From Aquila chrysaetos chrysaetos (taxonomy: Eukaryota > Chordata > Aves > Accipitriformes > Accipitridae), in the NCBI RefSeq assembly GCF_900496995.4, contig NC_044005.1:19473363-19537362 (forward strand): DNA of 64,000 bases, written 5' to 3'. The position numbers and the translations under genes were made by a program. Positions 14,901 through 58,462 of the stretch are shown piece after piece. The notes under the pieces are model-generated. The model was not told where the DNA came from, did no database searches, and was given only the letters and a program-made list of their open reading frames with translations. Each line of letters opens with the position of its first letter. The first letter of the stretch is position 1.

Positions 14901-17200
14901 GCTCTTATTGTAAACATGAATATGTAAATGCTACTTAAAAAAAAATACATTTACACTATGGAGGGAGAGTGGCTCTGCATCACCCCACAGTTTTTAATCG
15001 TTTTTACATCAATTTTTTTTAACATTGGAGAGATAATTTATTGAATGCACACCTTACAAATAGTATTTTTTTGTTCAGTGTCATAGCACACAAATAAATG
15101 AGTATTTAAAATGCAAATAACATTTTCAGCCAGTTAAATTGCACTCAGAGCTGCACTTCTAAAAGCACAGTTTACATAGCAAGGGTGGTTTTACTTCTCC
15201 AAACTGTAAACGAATCTATTACAGACCATTCTGTACTCCCTGTGGGTCCACAGCCCATCACTTTTCTGTACTTTCACATGCCTGCTTTGGCTGCAGGCTC
15301 AAGCCAAATTTTCTCCCTCATCTGACTCTCTGACTGCCTGTGTTAGTGATTTAAATGGGATAAAGGCAGAATCTGACTGCAGGCACATGACTACCCATAT
15401 TTCTGACTGCTGGCATGCTTTTGGGAATGGTTGGGCCCCTGACTAGTACTCTCCCAGGCACTGTCCTCGTACAAGTTGGGGGCTAGCACAGCTCAGTAAC
15501 GGTTTGCAATCTGTATAAATCCAGTAGGCAGTATGGAAAAGGCCACCCTGTTACGAAAGAATTCAGCTGTGTGCATGCAAGCTATGCCATGCTATGTCAT
15601 GCCACTTGCCCTGACTCCTAAAGAACGAGTCCCAGCTTTATTTTCTGGTACGGATGTTTCCAAATACCTGTAAATCCTATCTACCCTTCAGGTTGACAAA
15701 ACTGTGTCCTTTTACAAACAACCACAAAGCCACATGATACTGCTTCAAAGATAAAGGTGATAGAGGTAACGAAAACAGCCCCACTATGCCTGGACCGTTC
15801 CACTGAAGGGAGGTCCACTCTTAAATCAAGCACGTGACCAAGTTTAATCCTCCACTGCTCCCAAAACTTCAGTTGAAATGAAAACTTGAGCATAGTCTTG
15901 TACTCATGGACTGCTGACAGGAGGTTTAGGATTTCAGTACGAGTATAGCTCTTTTGTCTGTCAGAAGGTGGGATTCTTTCCAAGCATTCAGTAGGGCTGC
16001 TTTGCTGTTTCTGGATATGACATGAGAATCCCACTACAAAAATATTTTAACACTGGAGAGATTGTTATGCAAAAAAATCTTATTTTTTTTAATGGAATGA
16101 CCATGTTGCTCAGTTACTTTTTCCAAGGTACAAGTAAATCATCAGGTCCCTCAGTAATAACAATGAACTTTCAGTTCATGCAATAGTATGTTCAAAGCCC
16201 AGTCACAACTTAAACCTAAATATACAGGGTAATGACTGTGTCTTGCTATATGCATAGTCAGCAGCTACCACAATGGATCACTAACCTTGGTTCGATGTTT
16301 TAGGGTTATCGCCTCATTCTTTAAAGCTGTTTTAGCTGAAATTTAAAGGAGAAAAGAGGTTTCAGCCTGAGACAAATAAGCAGATAAAGTCTGTCAAACT
16401 ATGAACATCTGAAATGAAGACTATTAGCAACTACTGGATTCATTGCCAGCTCCACTCACACTAAGTGCTAGTACGAAAGAGTGGAGTCAGATTTCAGTTT
16501 CTCTCTTCTGAGGCTGCCAGGGACAGTCAGTCCAAAGTGTAGGCTAGTAGAGCCACTGGATAAAATCTAGTACTAGTCTCCTCAAAATGTAACATCTGGG
16601 ACAGAGATTAATCAGAAGTGGTTGTTACCCCTTGTAAAAAGAAGTAAAACTGACACTCCCCACTAGTTGTACAAAGGAGCCATTAGTTATACAAAGACGC
16701 AAGAATTTAATTTAACAACAAACTTTATCAGTTTGTGTTTTCATTATTTTCCCTTTTGTAGTTTAATATTATGCTGACGTAACATTTACTGTCTCTGCAA
16801 ATGAGAGGCTTCTAAAATCAAGTGACAAAAGTTAGTGAATCAATTATCTTTCAGTTTGAAAACATCTTCTGTGATCAGACTTTCTATATTTATAGTCTTG
16901 ATATAATACTGTCGGAAAGGCAGTAACTGGATGGACATTTTCAGTGAAGTTATGTCTGTACCATATGCTACAGGGAGATACCTCAACAAAACACCTGCAG
17001 TGCTCTGTGGAAAACACCTTCAAAAGTTTTACCAGGAATACTATGAAACCCTTGGATAGTGTTTTTAATTTCTGGGAAGAAAACCAATCCCAAAAGCGCC
17101 CTAGAAACAAGGTTTGGTATTTAAACAATTCTATAGTAGAAAGCCCTTATCAACTTTAAATAGTTCAACTCAATCTCTCTACAGGAAAAACTGTAGAAAT

Positions 17201-17270
17201 GTGTGTACGTATACGTGTACATGTATTTTATATATATACGTGTACAAACACACACGCGCACAAATATATA
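17201..17270. repeat. Alternating purine-pyrimidine tract (GT/TA/CA-rich)
   Basis: About 70 bases built almost wholly from alternating purine and pyrimidine steps: a GT- and ACGT-rich left part, a central TA block, and a CA/CGCG right part. The left part and the reverse complement of the right part resemble each other, so it could form a hairpin or Z-DNA. It lies about 0.6 kb outside the CpG island. Confidence 0.65.
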
Positions 17271-18225
17271 ATACTGGAACATGAATAAATGATTAACAGA
17301 AGACATTTTATTTCATTGATGCTTGATGTACCAGAATCAGACCCTGCGTGAACACAGCTGTTGTATGTGACTTGGCATTACAAATTAGCATCTTGTTACA
17401 GTGTCAAAGGACAGGAAGCAACAGCATTCAAAAGCAACAAGTCAGAAATAACTGTAAATAAGAAATGGTGAGAAAAGTGATTTGTGTGATCTGTCTCAAG
17501 GAAATGTGGACTGCTTTAGACGTATCGGATTGCTTCCAAAGCATAGCAGACCGAGCGGCTCAAGTGCGATGAACGGTTCTAATAGGATTCAAAACACATC
17601 TTCCTTAAAAATGAAATCAAAACCCGCTGTCAGGACAGTGTGTCCCACGCAGCTAACAGGACCAAATGAAAATGCCCCAAGCAGTGCAGGATGAACCGGG
17701 TACACGGATGCACCTACCCAGCGCCTTCTCCCACCCCCGCCTCACAACACACCAAGGCAGGCGACCCCCCTTCACAAGCACATCCAGAGCCGGCATAACC
17801 GACCAAGCTCCTCTTTGCTTTGCGACCTTTCAGCGGTCACGGAGGTTGTTTTACCTTGCAGTAAATTCAACCTCCCAAGACGACGGCTCCGCTCGCTGCC
17901 CGGCGGCCGGGCCGCGGACGCTGCCTGCTCCCCCAGCCGGGGCCGTCGGGCGCCCTGGCTAAGGGGGAAGGCCGCGTCAGGCGCGACGCGGGACGCCTCT
18001 CTCCCCGCACCGCCCCCAGCGCGGCGCGGCGCCAGGCCTGCGCTCACCCGCCGCCCCGCCACCCACGGCCCCATTTCGTGGGGCCCTGGAGCCTGCGTGC
18101 CCTGAGCGCCCACCCCGCGGCCGCGGCGCTGTCGCCCGGCGCCGAGCGCTGGCCTGGAGGCGGACATACCGACCTGCCACACTGACGGCGGCAGCTCTCC
18201 AGCTGTCCCAGCCCAAGGAGGCGGT

Positions 18226-18260
18226 CGAGCCGAGCCGAGCCGAGCCGAGCCGAGCCGAGC
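18226..18260. repeat. (CGAGC)7 pentanucleotide tandem repeat
   Basis: Seven perfect copies of CGAGC lie inside the CpG island, followed by a degenerate CGCGC extension. The complementary GGCTC motif recurs around 18979-18993, so the two sites form a short inverted repeat about 720 bp apart. Confidence 0.9.
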
Positions 18261-18602
18261 CGCGCCGCGCCCTGCCCTGCCGCACGGACGGGCCGCCGCT
18301 GCGGGCCCGCACACACCGCCCGCGCCCTGCGGCAAGGCGGAGGTTCAGCGGGCGGTGAGGGCCCCGCGGGAACCCCCCCCCGGCCGTCCCTCGCTCCTCA
18401 CTGCCCCGCCGCGTCCCTTGGCGGGGGGATACCCTGCTCCCCCATCCCCCCGCGCGAGGCTCGAGCTCTGCTCAGCTCCCCCCTGCCGCCACTGCGAGTG
18501 AGGAAGCCCACAGCTGCCCCCCCACCCCGTACGATGGAACCGGCCCGTAACTCAAGGGAAGGGCGCCACCGCCGCTCCCTCAGATGATTGCCAGCCCCAC
18601 GG

Positions 18603-18865
18603 CCAATCAGCGCCTTCTCTTTTCTCCAGGCAACCCGGCGCCCGCCCTCAAGCGGGGTGGGGGGGAGTGGGAGAGGCGGGAGGGAATGTTTACAAACAAG
18701 ATTAGGGAGTAGAGGGATTGGGGGGAAATCGGGGGGGCGGAGCCAGCGATTGGCGCAGCCGCTGATCCAATGAGGGAACGCGCCGCTCGGCGGAAGGGCG
18801 GGGGGAGGCACGTAGAACGTTCTCTGCCCAACAGTCGCTGGGGTTTGCGGGCGCGCGCGCCCAAT
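18603..18865. promoter_or_regulatory. Array of four CCAAT boxes (NF-Y-type sites)
   Basis: CCAAT is seen at 18603-18607, 18767-18771 and 18861-18865 on the plus strand, and its complement ATTGG at 18749-18753. Two of the sites are only 18 bp apart and point in opposite directions. NF-Y binds CCAAT, and such clusters are typical of bidirectional, TATA-less promoters. The array lies 495-757 bp upstream of the RPS6KA5 start codon. Confidence 0.65.
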
Positions 18866-19287
18866 GAGTGCCCGGTGAGGGGAGGAAGGGGGCGCGAGCG
18901 GCAGCGCCTGAGTAGGAGCCGCTCCTGAGGGCGCCCCCTCCTCCCGTCTCGCTCAGCCTATCCCGGCTGGGCCGCGCTGGGCTCGGCTCGGCTCCGCTCC
19001 CTGCTGTTGGGCGGGGAGGGCGGCCAGCGCAAAGGGGGAGGGGAGCCGCAAGGACATGGGCTGGCTCTGAGGGCCGAGGGAGGGAAGCCGACGTGCGTGT
19101 GCCTCCCTGTATTTTAATAACTGTTTGTTGTTGGGTGGTGTGGTTGGTTTTTTTTTTTTTGTCCCCCCTCCCCCCCCCCGTTTTCGCCAAGGCGGAGGGG
19201 AGAACAGCCGCCCGCCGCCCCCAGCGCGCCTGCATGGCTGCTCTCCCCCGGAGCGCCCCTGGAAAATAAAATCCGCCTCAGGCCAGG

Positions 19288-19295
19288 TGACGTCC
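19288..19295 (+). promoter_or_regulatory. CRE-like site TGACGTCC in the RPS6KA5 leader
   Basis: The octamer matches the cAMP response element TGACGTCA at seven of eight bases. Its TGA is also in frame with the RPS6KA5 start codon 72 bp downstream, and no ATG lies in that frame between them, so it closes the upstream frame and supports the ATG at 19360 as the start. Binding by CREB/ATF factors is inferred. Confidence 0.45.
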
Positions 19296-19359
19296 CCTCG
19301 CCTCCGCGCTCACACACACGGGGAGCGGCAGAGGCGGGGGAGCGCCCGCCTGTGAAAAC

Positions 19360-50612
<31,253 letters not shown>

Positions 50613-53600
50613 TGAATCTCCAGTAAGTGTGGACAGAATCCAGCAAGATCACAAAGTCAGATTCTGTCTCATTGAAATCATAAACACATTTGAGAGGGGA
50701 GGAAAAACTGCCTTCTAGACTCTTACTTCATAGAACAAAATCTAGTAGTCTGTTCTACTGGATTTTGAGCTTTCAAATCATTGGTCTTTCGCCTGCCAGT
50801 GTTGTCAGACATTTTTGTCTGTTCTAGTTTTCCCTGACATGCCTTCATGCTCCCTCCTGCTGCCCTTTATGTGAAAAAGGAGAGATCCACATAAGTCTGA
50901 AAAGCCACTTATATTATCATTTTCAGATGCCTTTTTAAAAATGCTTGACTGTGCTAATACTTTGCAGTGACTAGGCAAATGGTATGCTATGACTCTTCTT
51001 TATGCTAATAATAATTAATGTATTATTATCTTGTCTCTTTCTCATATATTTGTGTCACTTCTGATAAGCTTAATTGCAAGCTTTTAGGATAAAAGCTTAT
51101 CTCTTATTAAATATGTGCATAGTACCTAACATAGTGATCTCTGACTGTTGACATTAGTTGTTAATTACTTGTAAGGTTCAGTTTTATCTCCAATGTTTTT
51201 TAGATTTCAGAGAGTCAAAATTGCGCAGGATTTTACTTCTGAGAGAATTTAAAAATGGCTGTTTTTTGGCTTTCACTTTAGGTATCGGAGGTATTGAAAT
51301 CTGGGACTGCAGATCTAAAAGTCTTTGTTACAAGCAGCAAAGGGGTTTTCTAAAAATAGGTAACTGGTAGTTTCCTCTAGAATATTTGCATTTCAAATGG
51401 AGTCTGGTAGGATTTGGGAGGTACCATTTTAAGAGATATGAAATGTTACTTTCTGAAGAAGGAAATAGTACAGGTAATGTTAGTATATTCCTTTTAAATT
51501 ATAGCAAGAAACCAAGAGGAGGTTCAACTGGCATGACAAGGGATTAGCAGCAGATTGCCAGACCAGTGCAAGAGAGGACATACAGAGAGATGCAGTTTTC
51601 AGCAGGAAAGAATGATAGTAAAAGGTGTGGCTAGGGAGAGTAGGACCTGCTTAGAGTTGAGAGAAGCTGTGCTGGGCAGAAAAGACAAAGTAAAGTACAT
51701 GGAATGGTATTACTGCACCGATGTGAGAGAAAAGGAGCAGTATTCCAGCCTTTGAGCCAAAGCTGAATGAAACTGAAATCTTCCCTGTGATAAGAATGTC
51801 AAAATGAATCAGGACCTTCTTTAAGTCTCAAAACAGTTGGTTTTAGGAAATATACGTATTTTTCATCTGTGCTCACCTTCAGGACATCTTTTACAAGCAA
51901 GGAAAGGGTAGGACTTGGATAAGCATCAGAGATGCCTGTCTGCTTTTCCCACACTCTGAATCAGATTCCTCTTTCTCTAGTCATTAAATAAAGCAGTCTT
52001 GCTGCTTGGTCATTTAATGTTGGTTCCTCTGACTCTAATGCATTCTGGTTTTAGTATATACCTCAGAAATCTCTTAATTTATTTGTTTCTCATATTCTCC
52101 TTCATGTTTTATATTTGTCTTACCTGTCAAAAAACTCAACATCTCTAGTGTTTTTTTTAAGGAAAAAAGTAATTGCAATTGTATTGTTTGCTTTCAAAAT
52201 CTAAGAAATTATCTGCACTTGACTACAGTTTTCATGTGTGCTATTGTAATTTAGCTACTGAACCTAAACATGATTAGAATGACCCATTCAAACATAGAAA
52301 TTGACATTTCATATTGTATTCTCTGTAGACTATTCAACTACTACTAGAACGCTTACAATTCACATTACAAAAAACACTCACACTTCTGAACCAATGTACT
52401 CACAAGAGGTAAAATTTGCCTGTATGACTGCATAGCTTTATATTTGTTTTCATGCTCATTGGGTAGCTCTTTTAAATAAAATTACACAACCGCATGTCAG
52501 ATAAGAATATAACATTCGCAATTTAATCAGAGCAGTATGATTTCCTTTCTCCCCCTTCCTTCACACTTCATCCCTGGCCCACCCGGCTTCTTGCAAGAAC
52601 TTTGACATTAAAAAAGTATACTTACGCAAGTGGAATTTATTCTAGTAACCCCCCTCTTTGGATTGTATTTTCTGAAACAAGATATATTGAGGTTAAGAAT
52701 GTATAAAAAGCATCAGCAATTACAAGTATGTACTATGTTTAGAATTCTTATCAGAGAGAATTCTTTACCATGTATTTATGAATTTCGGATGGTTTTGTAG
52801 TCAGGGATACTTGCTAGGAAACGTCATAGTTCAATGTTTTTATTATCTTGGCTTTAATCTGATGGTTGTTAAATATTTCCAGGTACCTGAGCAAATATAG
52901 AATCTAACAGAAGTTGTTTTATGATAAAAAGAGTGTACTCTTTCTTGACTGTAATAACTATAGCAGATTAATTGACTATTCAACAACGAAGAGATGGGAA
53001 GCTGCTTTTCCTAAGCACTGTTTAAGTGAAAGGAAGCAAATCCATGTGACTTCTAGGAAAACAGAAACCTATTGATTTCTGCCATGCAGCTGCTGAAGCA
53101 CGAGTGTGAAGACTGCATTGTCAAGTATCCTCTTCGTTTTACAATTATTATGTGAAAGTGCTTATTATATGCAAGAGTTACAAATCCAAGCTGAAAACGG
53201 TGTGGTTTTAAGAGCTTTGAAGCATTTTATGCTACTGTTTTGCTAAAAACTGAAATTTGTGTTGTACAAGTGAAATGGCAGTCTGGTTTTGCCTTTGTTT
53301 TATCTTTAAAATGAAGTCCCTATGCTTGTATTTGCATGCAAAAAGAAGAAATAACCTGACTGGAATAAAGTAGTTGAATAAAAATGAATTTTTACATAGG
53401 ATAGGTCAGTATTACAAGGTATTGAGGTATGAAATGACTTCTGATAGTCAAATTTTATTTAGTATCTCATGAAGACCTACAGTTTGACTAGCCTAATGAC
53501 AGAATGGGATTAGGTAAGAGATTGAGATTGAAATGAATAGTAACTTTTTAGTATTAAGTTTTATGGCATTTGCATTCTTAGCCTCATGATGAATTTAAGG

Positions 53601-54160
53601 CTAGTCTTTCGGATTTTTAACACTCAATGGAATTGCAAAGAAAATTGGGGTAAAAAAGACCCTTTTTAGCCTTATGCTTTTGTGCATCTCTGTTGAGTTC
53701 CTGTCTAACTGGGATGTAGAATATATTTGCACGTGACATTAATATAAATTATTATCGGGGGTGTGGGGAATTGATAGGACTGACAGACTTTGTATTGAAA
53801 CTTATACAACACTGTTTTGTTCATTGCATAAGTGCAGTCACTTTGCTTTTTTTTTTCCAAGAGTCTTGCATTTCATTTGCCTTTAAAAAAACCAAAACTC
53901 CTAAATGGGTATTTTTTTTTTTTGCCATCTTATTTCTTGTGTAGTATCTCTATCTTCTGGATTTGTGGCTTAGGCATATTTTTATCTTTTTATCTCATTA
54001 ATAGCTCTACTTGTATGCTGGAATTGTTTTGATTTGGTTAATATCAGCTTAACCTAGTCATCAGGCCTGGTCTTCATTTTAATATTTATTGTTAAAATGC
54101 TACTTAATTTTTTAAAATCTTTTTTTCCCACTCCCTTTAGTTTTGTAACTACACTAAAAT

Positions 54161-54190
54161 TATATATATATATATAGAGAGAGAGAGAGA
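54161..54190. repeat. (TA)8(GA)7 compound microsatellite
   Basis: Eight TA units run directly into seven GA units in intron 5. Confidence 0.9.
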
Positions 54191-56214
54191 TCTTTATATC
54201 TTAGAAAAAATAATCTGAACACATTCATTGAATTATTGTAGTAGTAATCTATTCTATTGGACCATGCATAACAATTAACAGTTTTCTTGCTAATTAAATC
54301 CCATAAAGTACACTTCCTTCCAGAGTATAGTGACATGCTCAGTTCTTCTGCACTGGTACACATCTTCTGCATTAGCTAAAGTTTGTTTTGAAGTTTTGTG
54401 TTTGCTTAATGAAGTGTAAAAAAAATAAATTATGTAGTAAATACTGAACATTGTCAGTCTTCCAACAATGTATCTGAGAGCATACAAATGCCTTAATAAA
54501 TAAGAGTAGATATTTTGTGTGAGGGATGATTGAATTGTAATCTAAGTCAGTTGGATGGATATCTGTATACTTCTGTCTGATGTGTAGAATGAATAGTTCA
54601 GATATAGTGTTTTTTTCCTATCTGAAAATCTCTTGATCAGAGTTGCAAATTTAGTTATAACTGTCAGATGCTTTTCACTGTTGAATTGTTGTTTGTTTTT
54701 GTTTATTAGCTGGTCGAGTAAACATTTTGTTCTGGAAAGAAAGTTAGTATGTAATTTGAAAAGATTTTAAAGGAAATTTCTTTAAAGGAAAAATGATAAA
54801 AAGCTGCTTAGTACACTATGGATTTTAATAGATGAAATAGGAAGAGATTTGTACACATTCTTAGAGCAGTTTAAAGGTAGTCCAGAACAGAGGGAAGTGA
54901 CTACAACTTGACTCTTGTTTAGTGCTGTATGAACTGTCATCTCACTTGAGTGACCTGGCAGGTAAGCTGTGCATTTAACTTTAAAAGACGCTTTATAATT
55001 GTCCAATTAAAGTAATAATGTCTGATCATTGAAATTTGATAGTGCATCCTCTGAACATTGAGCATCCTCTTGTGAAGATGAGTTAGAATAATCCATGCCA
55101 TGGATGGCTGTTACTGTATCTGCTTGTGTTTTAGTTAAATTGTTCAGTGATGTAGACATAGCATAGTATAAGGAGTAGATTTACATTTCTGCAAAGAGGA
55201 AAAAGTAAGAAAGAGTAAACTGAAGTTAGGCCACAGAAGTGAACAATGGTTATAGATCTGTGTGTATAATTAGTCATTATTTCCCTTATTTTGGAAAAGG
55301 AAATGAAATGATGGCAAAACCTTTTTGCTTTAATTGATGTACTTCTGTTGGCGTTTTAAGTGTCCTGAAATTGAATATTGAGAACATACCAAACACTCTA
55401 AAGGCACGTAACTGAACTGGACTCATTCAATTGCAAAACCAGGTCATCAGTGATCAGATGACTGTTCATGCCTTAGCCCAAGAAGTATCCCTTTTTCAGT
55501 GCTTATCACAAAGATGATTGTGCTTTCCCAGCATGGAGCAGTAATGGAGAAGACTGGAGCACAAAATACATTCTGCCCAGATTTTTATGCCAAAATCTCA
55601 AAGTGCCATGAAGAATTTTTGCAAATGAGATCATGATTTCTTACAGTGACTGTTCTAAGGATACTGTTTTCCTATTGTGATATACCACTTAAAAATCACA
55701 TTTTGGGGAGAAATACTGATCTGTGTGTTACATAGCCTGGTATCTTCTATCGAATCTTAGAATAATATGTTGCTAGTCAATCTGGGAAAATTTTCTTTCT
55801 GTTTCCCAAGGGGAAAAAAAAAGTAACTTTTTGAGTGAAAATGCTGCCATCCTCAATGTTTTTTTCTCATAGATTTTTTTTTTTAAATTTCTTTTTTTTT
55901 TTTTTTTACTTCTTGACTTACTGTGGATACTTAACTTCAATGAAACTTGGGCGATCAGGTGTGAAACACTTATATGACCAGAGACTCATGGCCATATGAA
56001 AATTAATTTAGAACCAGATGGATTGCATTTGAGCAAAATTGTTTGCTCCTACTCCTCTACCTTTTACATCTGGTGCTCTCTGATACTATAAATGTTTATT
56101 TGGCATCTCCTATGCATTTTTTTCTTTACATTCTCTTTTTTAAAAATAAATTTTTGAAGGCTTGCAACGGCAGTTAGTAGAATTCTTCACAGAATTGATA
56201 TTCTTTTATACCTT

Positions 56215-56985
56215 ATAATTTTGTCTCTCTTTGAAGAAAGAGGATTTTTTCAGGTTTTGCGTTGTATACAGTTTTCTCTTTTGGTACTGTTACCTCTCTC
56301 TCCTCAAAAGATGATGCTTTAGAAGACAAAGTCTTCCAAAAATTGGAATTTTGAGAAGAACCTAGTACAGAACATTCATCTGGGGTGACAGTGGTACATA
56401 CTTGCATTCCTCCCACACAATAATGTGCTGTTTCTGCCTGCAGAACTGAGACTTTTGTTTTCTTTTTCTCTTAGTTATTTGATTTACAAATCCATTCTCA
56501 GGAACTGGCTTAAAGAATTCCTTGCAGAATTGCAATTGTGTTGCACTGCGAAAGCAAACATAGCTGTTGTATAAATCTGTGAAAAGGGTTTCTTGAACTT
56601 CCACTCAACATTCGATGAGGGCATAGCCTTGCATTGAGTTATGTTTTGGGGCCACAGCTGTAGAGGTCGCATGTTTCTTGGCTGGCATGCAGTACCAGGT
56701 TTAGCTGTTGTTGCTCTCCCTTTTAAGTGCCTGTTCTGCTGGCAGCTGCTGGCAGGCAAATCTCATTCTTGCTTGAAAAATTCAGTAGTCTGATTCCATG
56801 TCTGTTTTGGAAGCAGAAGTCACAAGTGTGTCTAGCTCTGGAATGAAGTATAGTAACCAACATGGTATTTTGACTTAACTGGCTTCTTCAAGTAGGAACA
56901 GCCACCAGGGTAGGATTTTTAATTAAATTCAGATGACCTTATACAATTTTTTTTTTAATTAATTCTTCTTGAGATGACACTTCAA
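56215..56985 (-). pseudogene. Likely decayed antisense retrocopy of an unidentified gene
   Basis: On the minus strand one frame can be followed from about 56985 down to 56362 (about 205 codons) with only a handful of stops, for example at 56701-56703 and 56605-56607. It includes an uninterrupted 80-codon stretch (56365-56604) with a basic patch TKRKRKQK. A second frame then takes over (56213-56416) with a polar peptide including SSKASSFEEREVTVPKEK. This looks like a coding sequence with one frameshift and several stops, without introns. I do not recognise the parent gene, and I see no clear poly(A) tail. Chance openness in a T-poor strand is the alternative. Confidence 0.35.
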
Positions 56986-57992
56986 ACTAGTGGACCTTTG
57001 ATCTGCCATATTGCAACCATTCTTGGTCTAGTCTCAACCTTTACTTTTGTACTACAGTCTTCATTATGATTTTGTTGAATGCAGCAGAGCAGTCTGTCTA
57101 GTGTACCATTAAACATTTTTCCTGTTTTTGTTGTTCTTCCTCTGTCTCCTACAGAGATCATACTTTTGGTCCCGAGTAGAAGTTACAGCTACAGAAGCAA
57201 CAGTCCACAGCTGAGAGGTCTTTTGGGTGAAGCTGTATTCTTTCTGATATGGACAGCTTAATTAGCCAGTGTTATGTCTGGGTATTAGGACCAAAAAGGC
57301 TCCCAAAAGAATTCTAAAAAAAAAAAAAAAGTGAGAAAGAAGAAACCAGTCAGTCTGGCATGCACTTTGTTGGAACAGGATTTTTCGTTTTCATTTTAAA
57401 TCTACATCATGTCTTTGAATCATGAGAGGGCTTTTCTGTCAGTTTTCATAGGTGTTCCTAAATTGAGGCTATAATCATAGTTATTCTGGAAAATTAAAAT
57501 GATGGCAAAGAATGTTACAGATCTGAATTCTATGGAAACAGTTTTGCTTTGGTTTTTTTTTTCTTGGTGCATTTTTATTTTTGAGGTAAACATCAATAAA
57601 ATCACTTCCAGATAGGATAATCTCTAAGGTTTACTGAAGGTGTAAGGCCTGTTTCTGCATGTAATTTAGGCTTTTCATTCTTTACTTGCTGTTTTTCTGA
57701 AATGCAAAATCCATTCAGCAGGTCAGCTTGTTAGTAGCACCTCTGCTATGTGACCTCTACAGTATTGTAAGTAAATTTCCACTTACAACAGTATTGTTTT
57801 TATTTATCCTATGGTCCTGGTTGTCTCATTAAACTTACCAAGGGCACTGTAATGGCTCAATCAATAGCTTACAGGCAGTTTGCTCATAGCTGATGTATGA
57901 GATATTCTATGTGATACTGCTGAACTCTTCAGCTGCTTAAGTTCTTCAGTGTTCTGATCTGTTTCTAGAGGAACCGTGGTTCTTGACTAGTT

Positions 57993-58462
57993 TGTCAGGG
58001 CGCAGCAGGATGGGGAGACTGCTCCCCGCATCAGTGCAAGCTGGGAGCTAAGAGTGACAGCAAGGCAGGCATGGATCAGTATGCTCACTGACCAGTGGCA
58101 CAATCCCACGCTTGCCAAACAAGTCTAGTGGCAGTTAGACAGGCTCAGACAACAGTCCGGTGGTTATCAGACAAGCTTGTTGTAAGGATGGAAGCGTGAG
58201 GTCAAGCCAGGATTTGAAGGTGGATCAGGATCAGCGAGGTACACAGCGAAGTGCAGGCATATCTGCAGCACAGCTGATGCAAGGATTAAGAATGGAAGCC
58301 TGAATTTCAGCTCCCCACTGAAGGTGGAGGAGGCCCCTGACAAGGTTCCACACAGGTTACTCAGCTGCATTGTGTCAGTGTTGGTCCTGAGCACAGATGC
58401 CTTAACCCCTAGGATTGGGGAAGGAGGTTGCAGAACCTGTTGATAAGCTCAGGGCCCTGACA
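57993..58462. repeat. GC-rich 470-bp segment with terminal inverted repeats
   Basis: The segment starts TGTCAGGGC and ends GCCCTGACA, a perfect 9-bp inverted repeat, and is clearly more GC-rich than the flanking intron. TG...CA ends would fit an LTR; CAGGG...CCCTG ends would fit a hAT-like DNA transposon. The flanks do not show a clean target duplication of 4, 5, 6 or 8 bp. Inside there are no recognisable protein motifs. It is most likely an interspersed repeat whose family I cannot name. Confidence 0.5.

Larger units (their letters stand above)
1..17690. other. AT-rich upstream region without a supportable gene
   Basis: This 17.7 kb stretch is AT-rich with many homopolymer runs and only short open frames, none of which I recognise. 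The longest are minus-strand frames of 142 codons (3573-4001) and 117 codons (15681-16034) and a plus-strand frame of 124 codons (12424-12798); none shows a known motif. In mammals the neighbour upstream of RPS6KA5 is DGLUCY on the opposite strand, so introns and small exons of that gene could lie here. That is inference from gene order; I looked on the minus strand for DGLUCY-like peptides and did not find any. Confidence 0.6.

Noticed and set aside
15681..16034. 117-codon minus-strand frame
   Set aside because: No recognisable domain, and it does not resemble DGLUCY or any family I know; one frame of this length is expected by chance in 64 kb.
1..17690. Coding exons of DGLUCY on the minus strand
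   Set aside because: Expected from mammalian gene order, but no peptide resembling that protein was seen; kept only as an inference.
17772..18335. 187-codon minus-strand frame in the CpG island
   Set aside because: Low-complexity Ala/Arg/Gly peptide made by GC-rich DNA and the CGAGC repeat; several other frames are open over the same bases. It is not counted as a protein.
54161..54190. Microsatellite considered as a CRISPR-like or satellite array
   Set aside because: It is a plain dinucleotide repeat; no spaced direct repeats occur anywhere in the window, as expected for vertebrate DNA.
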